Of a stretch of DNA of 64,000 nt, positions 8,627-17,599 are shown piece after piece; the first letter of the stretch is position 1; each line of letters opens with the position of its first letter. The notes beneath the pieces were generated by a model, which was not told the origin of the DNA, did not search any database, and saw only the letters and a list, made by a program, of their open reading frames with translations. Location of the stretch: NCBI GenBank assembly GCA_016787445.1, contig JAEUTQ010000011.1, forward strand, positions 1 through 64,000, written 5' to 3'. The translations under genes and the position numbers were made by a program. The DNA is from Bacteroidia bacterium. Its GTDB lineage: Bacteria > Bacteroidota > Bacteroidia > B-17B0 > Aurantibacillaceae.

Positions 8627-9775
8627 TTAAGCGTTTTTAATTTCTATTTTGCCATCGGCGTGTTTGGCAAAACGGGTTTTAGTGCGATCGTGAACTTGAT
8701 CGTATTTAGGCCAAGGCCAACCTCCAAATTGTGTTTTATGATAATCTTCGAAAGCCTGATTAATCTCTTCCTTCGTATTCATTACAAACGGACCATATTG
8801 CATTACAGGCTCGTTGATTGGTTTTCCCTGTAAAATCAAAATACTGGTTTCCTCAGTTCCACCTTCAATAATAACTTCCACATCAGATTTTAACTGTACA
8901 GCATTATATTTAGTAATTGTATTTCCGGAAAGCTTTATCTGATTGCCTTCATAGAAATATAAAGTCCTGTTTATCCCTGCAGATGCCTTAGGTAAAGTAA
9001 AGGTGGCTCCTACTTGCATTTTGATATTCCAAACCGCCACTTCATTCTTCGGATCTGCCGCCCATGAATCGGGCGGAGGCGCAACGGCAGTTTTATCTGC
9101 TAATTTACCGGCAATAACTTCTACCGTTGTTTTTTTCAGATTGGCATCGGTATGAATATAATTTGGGATGGATTCGCGCCATAACATTTTAAAATGCGGT
9201 TCCACCATTTTGTTTTTCTTTGGAAGGTTCAACCAAATTTGAAACAGCTCCATGGTGTTATCCTTATCAGCATGTATGAGCGGAAACATTTCAGAATGCT
9301 GTACACCCTTTCCTGCCGTCATCCATTGAACATCACCGTTTCCATAACGTCCGGCAGCACCCAACGAATCAGCATGATCTACAATTCCCTTACGGACAAC
9401 AGTAATCGTTTCAAATCCACGATGCGGATGACCGGGAAATCCGGGAACTGTTTTACCATGATACATTCTGAATCCATCTTTAATAATAAAATCATCGCCC
9501 ATATGACGACCTTTTAAAAACTCAGTTGCCGGTCCCATTTGCTCATTTCCTTTCGGGAAATAATCTTCGTGATGGACACAAAATAAAAACGGATCGGCGG
9601 TTTCCCACTGAAAACCAAGTGGCTTAATACTTAAAATAGGATTCATCATTTTATCGCTTTCTTCAATGGCTTTCTTTACTGATTTCGAAAATGAAGTAAA
9701 AGGCAATGCTATCAAAGAGCCTGCAGCGAAAGCCGCCCTTGATAAAAAACTTCTCCGGTGTAATGGATTGCTCAT
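8627..9775 (-). CDS. Tat-exported pirin family protein
   Basis: From the ATG at 9775 the product is 382 aa. It opens with MSNPLHRRSFLSRAAFAAG, a twin-arginine signal. A TTG six codons upstream is also possible, but the ATG gives a normal Tat n-region. The cupin core contains HPHRGFETITVVRKGIVDH and GDVQWMTAGKGVQHSEMF, the pirin metal-binding His/Glu set. Pirins bind Fe and some have quercetinase activity; export of a pirin by Tat is less usual than cytoplasmic forms. The substrate is unknown. The gene is monocistronic, divergent from the next gene and separated from arsR by about 70 bases. Confidence 0.85.
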   Translation of the reverse strand: MSNPLHRRSFLSRAAFAAGSLIALPFTSFSKSVKKAIEESDKMMNPILSIKPLGFQWETADPFLFCVHHEDYFPKGNEQMGPATEFLKGRHMGDDFIIKDGFRMYHGKTVPGFPGHPHRGFETITVVRKGIVDHADSLGAAGRYGNGDVQWMTAGKGVQHSEMFPLIHADKDNTMELFQIWLNLPKKNKMVEPHFKMLWRESIPNYIHTDANLKKTTVEVIAGKLADKTAVAPPPDSWAADPKNEVAVWNIKMQVGATFTLPKASAGINRTLYFYEGNQIKLSGNTITKYNAVQLKSDVEVIIEGGTEETSILILQGKPINEPVMQYGPFVMNTKEEINQAFEDYHKTQFGGWPWPKYDQVHDRTKTRFAKHADGKIEIKNA

Positions 9776-9957
9776 TGTGTTTAGTTTATTCAAAATTAAG
9801 ATAAATAATAAGTATCAAAAAGGATATCTCAAGCATTAACAATTAAAAAGCGTTAAAGTTTATTCTAAATTATTTTTAGATGAATCTTTTAACTGTTGTA
9901 ACAAAATTGTAGTATTCTTTCGTAAAAATTCGTTCTTTTGAATAAATACATATCTGT

Positions 9958-10803
9958 ATGACCAGGAAACTCCTTATTCACTTTGTTGCATTTTTAATTT
10001 TTGCGCCCCTTTGTTTATCGTCACAGAGTTTAATTTATAAGTTTAAAAGCAAGACTCTTGTTCGCAAATGGACCTTAAGTTCAAAGGCCTATAGACTAGA
10101 AGAAGTTTTGCCGGGCGCCACGGTTGAATTATTTGAAGGTTACAAGCGTCTGGCTCAAACCACCAGTGATGCAGAAGGCAACTTTGGATTTGATCTTCCT
10201 TCAAGTGGAAATTTTCTGATTGTTATTAGTAAGGCAGGTTACAATACCAGAAAATTCAGTGTTAATTGCAGCAGCATCATTATTAAAAATGGTGCGGCAG
10301 ACTTTATTCCTTCTGTCAATTTAACCGGGTTTATTGGTGATAAAACGATAAAAGATGTTGGGGATATAGGCTTAAGCGCTCCAATTGTACAAATGGCTGA
10401 CGATAAAAATGAGATTTTAAAATACAATGGATTAAATTTCCCGGTGAATGTAAATGATGGAGAAATACGCGTGATACAAAAATTCTGTACTTGCAATAAA
10501 CTTGGTGATATGGCTATGCAAAATAAAAATTATGCCATTGCAAAAAAATACTACCAAATGGCAAGCACCATAATTGGTAACGAAGAATATCCAAAAGAAC
10601 AATTGAAAAGAGCGGAAGACGGATTAAAGGAACAAATGCTTGCCGAGAGAGTTGCCTACTCAAATGCCAAAAAGAAATCAAACGCGGCTAAACCAATAGT
10701 GCAAAAACAAAATTCAAGTACTTCCACTTCGCAAAACAATACAACCCAAAAAAGCAGTTCCGGCGGACGAAAAGTACGACCGGTTATAGGAGGCAAGAAA
10801 TAA
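9958..10803 (+). CDS. secreted protein with carboxypeptidase-regulatory-like domain
   Basis: The 281-aa protein begins with a signal peptide (MTRKLLIHFVAFLIFAPLCLSSQ). It has a beta-sandwich segment (LPGATVELFEGYKRLAQTTS, then DAEGNFGFDLPSSGNFLIVI) around residues 44-85 that matches the carboxypeptidase D regulatory-like fold. The middle has a short helical, TPR-like stretch (GDMAMQNKNYAIAKKYYQMA). The C terminus is low-complexity Lys/Ser/Thr/Asn and ends in a basic cluster. Such proteins are common envelope components in Bacteroidota, often near gliding or T9SS genes, but no specific function can be assigned. It converges on the phosphatase gene at 10822. Confidence 0.65.
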   Translation: MTRKLLIHFVAFLIFAPLCLSSQSLIYKFKSKTLVRKWTLSSKAYRLEEVLPGATVELFEGYKRLAQTTSDAEGNFGFDLPSSGNFLIVISKAGYNTRKFSVNCSSIIIKNGAADFIPSVNLTGFIGDKTIKDVGDIGLSAPIVQMADDKNEILKYNGLNFPVNVNDGEIRVIQKFCTCNKLGDMAMQNKNYAIAKKYYQMASTIIGNEEYPKEQLKRAEDGLKEQMLAERVAYSNAKKKSNAAKPIVQKQNSSTSTSQNNTTQKSSSGGRKVRPVIGGKK

Positions 10804-10821
10804 TAAAATTAAGCTAAGCGA

Positions 10822-13200
10822 TTATACTTTAACACCAATTACCAATACATCATCAACCTGCGAGCCATTTCCTTTCCAGGACTCAAATTCTTTATCAAGA
10901 CTATTCTTTTGCTCCGTTAACTTCTGAGATTGAATTTTAACTAATAAATCTTCTAATTGTTTTTTACTAAACTTTCTATCGTTTGGTCCGCCGAATTGTG
11001 AAACATACCCATCACTCATGATGTACAAAATATCACCTGCATTCAACTCGATAATATGATTAGTAAATGGTTTGGTTTCTTGTCCGAATTTAAGTCCGGC
11101 CGTAAATAAATCACCGGGAATTATAGTTAATTCGCCCTTTCTCATAAGAAATAATGGGTTAAAGGCACCGGCAAATTGCATGGTCTTAAAACTTTTATCA
11201 AAGCAAAGCAGCGCAATATCCATTCCATCCTTTGTTTCTGTATTAGGATTATCCTGATTGAGGGATGCAATTAATTTCTCTCTTAAACGGTCTAAAATTG
11301 TGGCAGGCGATAAATTGTTATCGGATTTTATAATGTCATCTAAAAAACTATTACCTAAAATACTCAGGAAACCTGCCGGAACACCATGACCGGTACAATC
11401 AACGGCTGCTAAATAAATGCCTGATTCGGTTTCTTTATAAAAATAAAAATCCCCACTTACGATTTCCTTTGGTTTGGATAAAATAAACACCTCCTTAAAA
11501 CTCTTTTCAATTGTTTCTATAGGTACTTCTAAAGCTTTCTGAATATTTCTAGCGTATGTAATTCCATTCATTATGTCGCGGTTTTTCTTTCTCAACAACT
11601 CTTCGTTGTTTTTTCGGAGGGTTATATCTCTACAAATACCGGAATTTCGAATTAATTCACCTTTCTCATCGAAAATAGGAGATGATTTTTCAGCAATCCA
11701 CTTGATTTTATTATCCACAACGATTCTATATTCGATGTTATAAGCCATTCCGGAATCAACCAAAATATTTGCGTCAATCACCGATTGAAGATCTTCGGGG
11801 TGAACAACCTCCTTCATGCTTTTTCCACTGTATAAATAAGAAGGTTTTAATCCGATTACTTCAAAGCAATTAGGACTGACATACTCATACTTTTTTTCTC
11901 TTATATTATAGAGATAAAACACATCATGAATTGTTTCCGTAATTTGCTTGAACTTACTTTCGCTTACTTCAAGTGTTTTATAAGCAATTTCCACTTCTCG
12001 ATTCCGAGCATCTAAATTATAATTATCCTTTTGTTTTTGACGGTAAGCCAGATAAATTACAATGGATAATATCAATACAAAGAGTATAACTATAAGATAA
12101 ACTCTATTTAAAACCGCTTGTCTTTCCAATTGAGCTTTTTCCTTCAAAATTTCGGCATCCTTAAGCAACAATTTTTGTCTGGCGATCTCATTTTCCAATT
12201 CCTGTTTAACCGACGATAAATTAAACAAGTTCTTTAACTCTGCTTTTTTTAATGTATCCGAATAATTTTCACTTATGCTAAAAAATTCACCTGCATTTTT
12301 ATAATCGTTTGTTTCATAATAACATTTAGCAATGAATTTTGTAACATCATACAGTAAACCGTAATTTTTTAATCCGCCTTTTCCTATCTGATACGCCTCC
12401 AGTAAATATTTCAATCCACTGGTATGATCCTTCTTTCTCCCGCAATAATCATTACCAATAACACTCAAAATATAAACTACATTTTCCTTATCATTTACGC
12501 TCTTTGCAATTTCCAATCCTTTTAAACGCAACTCAACTGCCTTATCATACATATGCAAGGTTTCGTAAATTCTGGAGGTTTCGTTTAAAGAAGCTGCAAT
12601 TTCAGAAGGGGAACCTTTCTCCTCACGTATTTTTAAACTTTTAAGATAATAATCAAGGGCTTTTCTGTTGCTATTATTTGTTTTATCGAAAACGCCTTCA
12701 AAAATATTTCCAATCGCGCTATATATATATGAGGCACCTAGCTGATCATCGGTTTCAAGACAAAGCTGAATGCTTTTCTCATAATATTCCTTTGCTTTAA
12801 AAGGTTCCTGCGGCCGATATATAAATCCGATATAACGATAGGCGCTTTTGAGAATGTTTTTATCGCCAAGCGCATCTGCAATTTTAAGAGAACGGTTTAA
12901 ATTATCTAGTGCCAAAGCTTGTTTCCCGTCGAAATAGTACCATCGACCGATATCCAGAAAAGCTTGTGCTATGCCTCGGCTGTATTTTATTTTTTCAGCA
13001 AGTGCTAATTCACGTTCGGCGTAAGGAAGTGAATCGTTTACTAAATAAAGTTGATGTAAAATACGTACACGAAGGGTGTCGGAATTAGCCTCTTTAAATT
13101 CTACCAATAAAGAATCGCTTTTTCTATTGGCAAGTGAACTAAATACAAAAAGTAACGAGAAAAAAAATGAAAGAAAATATTTACAAATAATTTTAGTCAC
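10822..13200 (-). CDS. TPR-PAS-SpoIIE (PP2C-like) membrane phosphatase
   Basis: The 792-aa protein is ordered as follows: a signal/anchor at the N terminus, TPR repeats at about residues 40-320, a coiled coil, a membrane segment around 368-388 (VYLIVILFVLILSIVIYLAY), a PAS domain around 415-530, and a C-terminal SpoIIE/PP2C domain from about 560. Phosphatase metal-site motifs are IVSGDFYF, AVDCTGHGVPAG and MSDGYVSQFGG. The architecture puts TPR ligand sensing in the periplasm and the phosphatase in the cytoplasm. It lies directly before (in transcription order, after) a SiaC-type phosphoprotein gene 9 bases away, the natural substrate class of such phosphatases in partner-switching modules. 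Confidence 0.88.
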   Translation of the reverse strand: MTKIICKYFLSFFFSLLFVFSSLANRKSDSLLVEFKEANSDTLRVRILHQLYLVNDSLPYAERELALAEKIKYSRGIAQAFLDIGRWYYFDGKQALALDNLNRSLKIADALGDKNILKSAYRYIGFIYRPQEPFKAKEYYEKSIQLCLETDDQLGASYIYSAIGNIFEGVFDKTNNSNRKALDYYLKSLKIREEKGSPSEIAASLNETSRIYETLHMYDKAVELRLKGLEIAKSVNDKENVVYILSVIGNDYCGRKKDHTSGLKYLLEAYQIGKGGLKNYGLLYDVTKFIAKCYYETNDYKNAGEFFSISENYSDTLKKAELKNLFNLSSVKQELENEIARQKLLLKDAEILKEKAQLERQAVLNRVYLIVILFVLILSIVIYLAYRQKQKDNYNLDARNREVEIAYKTLEVSESKFKQITETIHDVFYLYNIREKKYEYVSPNCFEVIGLKPSYLYSGKSMKEVVHPEDLQSVIDANILVDSGMAYNIEYRIVVDNKIKWIAEKSSPIFDEKGELIRNSGICRDITLRKNNEELLRKKNRDIMNGITYARNIQKALEVPIETIEKSFKEVFILSKPKEIVSGDFYFYKETESGIYLAAVDCTGHGVPAGFLSILGNSFLDDIIKSDNNLSPATILDRLREKLIASLNQDNPNTETKDGMDIALLCFDKSFKTMQFAGAFNPLFLMRKGELTIIPGDLFTAGLKFGQETKPFTNHIIELNAGDILYIMSDGYVSQFGGPNDRKFSKKQLEDLLVKIQSQKLTEQKNSLDKEFESWKGNGSQVDDVLVIGVKV

Positions 13201-13209
13201 CGTAATACA

Positions 13210-13587
13210 CTAATCGATTTCGATGTTTTCGATGGGATAGTTGATGAGTTTAGAAACCAGATTGGCGTAATCAATACCGTCTTCATCCCCGCCATAATGA
13301 TACCACTTAATGGTTAATTCCTTTCCCTGGTTTAGTACATTTTTACATTTTACAATAAAATCATACACCAAGCGACTTGTCACGGAGTTTGAATAATCTA
13401 TTTGAAGCATTAAAGTAGTAGTTTGATTTGGTTTAGCAAGATAAGCATCCAACCATTCGTTAAGTTGCTTAAATAAGTTAACCATATCGTTAGAATAGGC
13501 ACGACCGGTAATTCTAAGAACGCCGGTGCTTGCATTAAAATTTACTTCTGGGGAATCTTCTTGAGCGGAAATGATTAAATCATCCAT
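13210..13587 (-). CDS. SiaC family regulatory phosphoprotein (DUF1987)
   Basis: The 125-aa product matches the SiaC/DUF1987 family. It has SPEVNFNASTGVLRITGRAY near the N terminus, a TLMLQIDYSNSVTSRLVYDF core with the Ser/Thr phosphorylation region, and WYHYGGDEDGIDYANLVSKL near the end. In Pseudomonas, SiaC is phosphorylated by SiaB and dephosphorylated by the PP2C phosphatase SiaA, and it activates the diguanylate cyclase SiaD. Here the phosphatase candidates flank it on both sides, but no SiaB-like kinase or GGDEF protein is in the window, so the output is unknown. It is probably co-transcribed with the 792-aa phosphatase. Confidence 0.85.
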   Translation of the reverse strand: MDDLIISAQEDSPEVNFNASTGVLRITGRAYSNDMVNLFKQLNEWLDAYLAKPNQTTTLMLQIDYSNSVTSRLVYDFIVKCKNVLNQGKELTIKWYHYGGDEDGIDYANLVSKLINYPIENIEID

Positions 13588-13713
13588 GTTTAGTTTCTTT
13601 TATGCTATAATTATAGTGAATTTACGACAAATAAGCAGAAATATCTTAGAATCGTTTGAGTTTTATCACACGGATGTGTTTAAAACATTTTACTTAAGTC
13701 GTTTTAGACTAAA

Positions 13714-15963
13714 TTATACACGAATGCCAATTACACACACATCATCCACTTGCTCAAGCATACCTTGCCAATTTTTAAATGAGGCTTCAATCTTGGCCTT
13801 TTGTACACTCATAGATTCATTTGAAACAGAAAGTAAAAGCTCGCATAGCTGTTTATATTTAAACTTTTTACCTTTTGGTCCACCAAACTGATCGGCGAAT
13901 CCATCTGAAAAGGTGTAAATCACATCACCCTTCTGTAATTGAATTTCGTTAAATGTAAACAGTATTGAATTGTCTTGTCCAACACCCACCGGCATTTTAT
14001 CAGGTTTACAATAAATAACATTGTTGTTGCGAATAATATAAAATGTATTATTGGCTGAAGCATATTGCAATTTCAGCGTTTTAAAATCGATTTTACAAAG
14101 AACAGCATCCATACCATCACGGCTAAGCTCAGAACTGCCTTCGGGATTTAATGCGTTAATTATTTCAGTTCTTACCGTATTTAAAATCAAATCCGGCCTG
14201 TAAATTTTATTTTCATTTATTGCCTGATTGAGTTTACTAATATTTAATAAGCTCATGAAAGCACCCGGTACACCATGACCTGTACAGTCAGCAGTTATGT
14301 AAATAAACCCCTCAGGCGTATTGCATGCCCAATAAAAATCGCCACTAACAACGCTTTTAGGTTGAAAGAAAACAAAATAATCATGTAAATGAGTCGACAG
14401 TAATTTATCACCGGCCAATAAAGCGTATTGAATTCGGCGGGCATAATTAATCGAGTCTAGAATTTCCTTTCTGCTTTCCTCCACTTCCATTTTTTGCTGT
14501 GTTATGATTGTGTTCGCTCTTTTATTCTCACGTAAGCTATTAAACAGAAACATTGAAAATATCCCAACAATTACTAAGCCTATAATCGAACAAATAATCA
14601 CTATGTTTTTTCTTTGTTGGTCGGCTTCATTCTTTTGTCTAATCAGTTTTAATTCCAGATCGGATTTTAATTTCATGTCGCGTTCCTTCAAATCATACTC
14701 CACTTGAAACTGACTTTTAAGAGCTGCTTTACGTGTATTCTCGTTAGTTAAACTATCCCTCATCAAAATATGAGTTTTATACATTTCAAGAGATTTGGAA
14801 TGTTGATTCAAAGATTCATAAATAGTACTTAGTTTTTTGGTTGTGTTCATCACAATGGAAACATAACTCATCTTCTTACTCATCTCATAGGCTTCCTCAC
14901 AAAATTGCAGCGCCTTCTTATACTCCTTCTTTTCCAGGTAAACACTTCCAATACTATTTAAAGAAAAGGCAACACCATCGTTATCTTGTATCTCTCTGCG
15001 AATAGCTAAAGACATCTCGTAATAGTTCAGAGCTTCATCCATTTTACCTTCACGCATACTTAACGAACCTAAATTATGGTAACTGGACGCAACACCATAC
15101 TTATCATCCAATTTCAATCGCAAGTCAAGTGCCTTCTTATGATATTGAGTGGACTTATCATTTAAACCCAAATCGTAGTATATGGAACCAATGTTATTGT
15201 AAGATTCAGCGACTAATTTTACGAGTCCTAATTCCTCACGAATAGCCAAACTCTTATTGTAATATTCTAGGGCTTTATCGAATTCCTTTAAATCTGCATA
15301 AATACCCGCTAAATGGTTATATGAAGCCGAAATACCTCTTTTTTCGCCCAATGCTTCCTTTATTTTCAAGCTAAGAAGATGGCAATTTATAGACTGCGTA
15401 TAATTACCCATGTTTGAATAAGAATGTCCAATGTTATTCAAGTTTAGAGCAATACCGGAAGAATCTTTCAATTCCATTCTGAGTTTAAGTGCCATCAGTT
15501 GAAAATCCAATCCTAATTTCAAATTTCCTTGTCCGCTATAAACACTCCCAATATTACCGTAACAGCCGGCCATTCCATACTTATCATCAACTATTTTATA
15601 ATACCTTAGACTTTTAAAGTAATAATATAAGGCCTGATCGGGATTATTATTTTCTCGAATGAAATAACCCTTATTATTATAATAGGCCGCTAAACAAGCG
15701 GTGTAAAAATTAAATAAGTAAGTTCCCTGTTTTTCTGTTTTCAAATTCAATTGAGCTAACTCACCTAATTGATCGTTAAAAGCAGGCCATTCATTATCAT
15801 CTGCATTCTCTGAAAGAAAAAACAAAGCCTGACAGCGAACCGTGTCATGTTTTGCGTTTTTAAGCACCGCTTTAACCGAATCAAGATTTTGAGCAAATGA
15901 AAAATCGCAGCAAATACAAATGTAAATGCTTAATATGTAAATTATTGTTTTAAAGTACTTCAT
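13714..15963 (-). CDS. TPR-SpoIIE (PP2C-like) membrane phosphatase
   Basis: The 749-aa protein has a signal peptide and then about ten TPR repeats (residues about 75-410; recurring forms like YGNIGSVYSGQGNLKLGLDF and YNNIGSIYYDLGL). A coiled coil, a membrane segment near 455-478 (IVIICSIIGLVIVGIFSMFLF) and a C-terminal SpoIIE phosphatase domain with VVSGDFYWA, TADCTGHGVPGAFM and FSDGFADQFGG complete it. It lacks the PAS domain of its neighbour but is otherwise a paralogue. It precedes the SiaC gene by about 125 bases on the same strand. The likely role is periplasmic sensing coupled to dephosphorylation of a cytoplasmic SiaC-type partner. Confidence 0.88.
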   Translation of the reverse strand: MKYFKTIIYILSIYICICCDFSFAQNLDSVKAVLKNAKHDTVRCQALFFLSENADDNEWPAFNDQLGELAQLNLKTEKQGTYLFNFYTACLAAYYNNKGYFIRENNNPDQALYYYFKSLRYYKIVDDKYGMAGCYGNIGSVYSGQGNLKLGLDFQLMALKLRMELKDSSGIALNLNNIGHSYSNMGNYTQSINCHLLSLKIKEALGEKRGISASYNHLAGIYADLKEFDKALEYYNKSLAIREELGLVKLVAESYNNIGSIYYDLGLNDKSTQYHKKALDLRLKLDDKYGVASSYHNLGSLSMREGKMDEALNYYEMSLAIRREIQDNDGVAFSLNSIGSVYLEKKEYKKALQFCEEAYEMSKKMSYVSIVMNTTKKLSTIYESLNQHSKSLEMYKTHILMRDSLTNENTRKAALKSQFQVEYDLKERDMKLKSDLELKLIRQKNEADQQRKNIVIICSIIGLVIVGIFSMFLFNSLRENKRANTIITQQKMEVEESRKEILDSINYARRIQYALLAGDKLLSTHLHDYFVFFQPKSVVSGDFYWACNTPEGFIYITADCTGHGVPGAFMSLLNISKLNQAINENKIYRPDLILNTVRTEIINALNPEGSSELSRDGMDAVLCKIDFKTLKLQYASANNTFYIIRNNNVIYCKPDKMPVGVGQDNSILFTFNEIQLQKGDVIYTFSDGFADQFGGPKGKKFKYKQLCELLLSVSNESMSVQKAKIEASFKNWQGMLEQVDDVCVIGIRV

Positions 15964-15978
15964 TCACTATTGCGATAA

Positions 15979-16503
15979 TTAAAGAGGTTCAACTGCATTT
16001 ATCATTTCCATTAATTCTCTTTCATTGGTAGAATTTAAAGCATTCATACTTTCCTGCCAAGCATAAAAAACATAGATGCGTCCTTCATGTTTAGCCTGGA
16101 AGCGAATTACCTCGTATGATTTCGATTTTGATTTGAGATCGGTAAAGTTGGATTTACGTTTTTCGAAGGAAAAATTTTTATTGGTGGTTTTATCGTACTT
16201 AATCATATTCTCGAAATGAAGGTTGCCTACATTTAATCGCTTAGTTGAGTCCAATCCGCTTACTGTACTTGGATATACGACCACATGCATTTTACCGTCT
16301 TTGTGTGGTTTTGAGAAAGACACACCGGCACATTTACAATACGTACTGTTACCATCTTCCCATGGCGACATACCGCCAAATTCCTCGGCGCTCCAGTTTT
16401 CGGGCAGCGTATATTTTAACTGCAGATTTTTTGATTTAACGGCTTTTTGTGCATGAATAGAAAGAGAAAATAAAATCAAGAGTAAAAGACCTGTTTTTTT
16501 CAT
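15979..16503 (-). CDS. secreted protein of unknown function
   Basis: The 174-aa protein begins with a signal peptide (MKKTGLLLLILFSLSIHAQ). The mature part has KYTLPENWSAEEFGGMSPW, a CKC pair near residue 60, and a mixed alpha/beta pattern reminiscent of small PsbP/DUF-type envelope proteins. No family is recognised with confidence. It lies 15 bases upstream of the TPR-SpoIIE gene on the same strand and may be co-transcribed with it. It is divergent from ssrA. Confidence 0.6.
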   Translation of the reverse strand: MKKTGLLLLILFSLSIHAQKAVKSKNLQLKYTLPENWSAEEFGGMSPWEDGNSTYCKCAGVSFSKPHKDGKMHVVVYPSTVSGLDSTKRLNVGNLHFENMIKYDKTTNKNFSFEKRKSNFTDLKSKSKSYEVIRFQAKHEGRIYVFYAWQESMNALNSTNERELMEMINAVEPL

Positions 16504-16564
16504 AGTATTTGATATTAGCAGAGTTAAATATATTAAAAATGGTAAAATCCCCTTTAAATTGTAG

Positions 16565-16572
16565 TATCTTTG
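16565..16572 (+). promoter_or_regulatory. Bacteroidota-type -7 box upstream of ssrA
   Basis: TATCTTTG is an exact match to the Bacteroidota -7 consensus TAnnTTTG. It ends 21 bases before the mature tmRNA 5' end. That spacing is consistent with a short precursor leader removed by RNase P. No clear -33 TTTG was seen. Confidence 0.6.
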
Positions 16573-16593
16573 TTAAAAGTTCTTTTACAAATG

Positions 16594-16961
16594 GGGCCCG
16601 ACCGGTTTTGACAGTGAGCGCGGTGGGTAAGTAAGCATGTAGTGCGTTGTGGATATGGCACTTTAATCCTAATTCTCAAAACTATAATTGGCGAAGAGAA
16701 TTCTTACGCTATGGCTGCTTAATCAACTCAGTTGATTCGGCCTTTGCAAACTCAGTAGCGTTTCTGCTTAGCGATTGAGACCTTGCATCATAAAATGGCA
16801 GGTTGTTTTAGTGATGATGTTATCTAAAGCAATATTAGCATCTAAGTTTAGCTTTGGTTTGAATTTATGCCTGGGTTAAATCGAAAATTAAATAAGTTCT
16901 AAACGTGTAGAAAGCTTATCAACTCCTTATTTGGACCAGGGTTCGAATCCCTGCGGGTCCA
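16594..16961 (+). ncRNA. ssrA: tmRNA (ssrA), tag GEENSYAMAA
   Basis: The 5' end GGGCCCG (16594-16600) pairs over 7 bp with CGGGTCC (16954-16960), with one G-U pair. The T-arm contains GGTTCGAATCC, and a discriminator A sits at 16961. CCA is not encoded and must be added. The resume reading frame at 16690-16719 encodes G-E-E-N-S-Y-A-M-A-A, followed by TAA at 16720. The length of about 368 nt is normal. tmRNA with SmpB rescues stalled ribosomes and tags nascent chains for proteolysis. The tag's C-terminal AMAA, in place of the frequent ALAA, is a small variation. The 3' end is the probable integration site of the element next to it. Confidence 0.97.
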
Positions 16962-16967
16962 CAAAAT

Positions 16968-17003
16968 TAAACCCTCTGGAAGCCTTGCTACCAGAGGGTT
17001 TTA
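16968..17003 (+). terminator. Rho-independent terminator after ssrA
   Basis: An 11-bp perfect stem, AAACCCTCTGG paired with CCAGAGGGTTT, has an 11-nt loop and is followed by a T-rich stretch. It lies directly behind the tmRNA 3' end, so it terminates ssrA. It would belong to the integrated element if the attachment core ends at the tmRNA 3' end. Confidence 0.85.
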
Positions 17004-17031
17004 ACTTTTATGTAGTTCTATTTTGGCCCCC

Positions 17032-17057
17032 GGAGTACGGAAATGGAGTACGGAAAT
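17032..17057. repeat. 13-bp tandem repeat between ssrA and the integrase region
   Basis: GGAGTACGGAAAT occurs twice in direct tandem (17032-17044 and 17045-17057). Its position just beyond the tmRNA 3' end and terminator fits integrase arm-type or core-adjacent binding sites of an ssrA-integrated element. That function is inferred from position only. Confidence 0.6.
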
Positions 17058-17150
17058 TTGTTAAACCGTTAATTTATTTGGTTTTAGAATACTCACTTTA
17101 AGTTTTAAAGAACAATAAGTAAATATTATAAATTTTGTTAACTTGCATTT

Positions 17151-17576
17151 ATGGCGTTAAACGAAAGTATAAAAAATTTTGTCGATATAAGTAACCAAGC
17201 TACACAAAAACATTATGAGTGGTTAAGAAATATCTTATTAACAGCATCTGGATTAATTGGCATATTAATTTCATTACATAATACTAAATCAAATTCTGCT
17301 TTACAACATTACTTTTATAGTTTTTCAATTGGTTTTATTGGATTAGGAATTTTATGCTGTTCAATTGCTTTATATGGTGAGGTTCATATTTTAAATAAAC
17401 TAAAAAACAAATTAAGCGGTAACTTGAATGAAGAAATAAAAACTGGTGTAAATCCAAATTCAATAACTGGTATTAAAAGAGATAAAAAATATGACTATTG
17501 TGAAAACATTTGTTATTATTCATTTTCCTTTGGCATTATTTCACTAACGATTTATGCCATATTAATTGATCAGTAA
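17151..17576 (+). CDS. small membrane protein of unknown function
   Basis: The 141-aa protein has three hydrophobic segments, around residues 28-44 (ILLTASGLIGILISL), 55-80 (FSIGFIGLGILCCSIALYG) and 120-140. A Lys-rich loop lies between the second and third. No family is recognised. It is the first gene of the putative ssrA-integrated element, between the attachment site and the convergent integrase, a typical location for small accessory genes. Confidence 0.6.
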   Translation: MALNESIKNFVDISNQATQKHYEWLRNILLTASGLIGILISLHNTKSNSALQHYFYSFSIGFIGLGILCCSIALYGEVHILNKLKNKLSGNLNEEIKTGVNPNSITGIKRDKKYDYCENICYYSFSFGIISLTIYAILIDQ

Positions 17577-17599
17577 TTTTTTACCGATTCTTCAATTAG

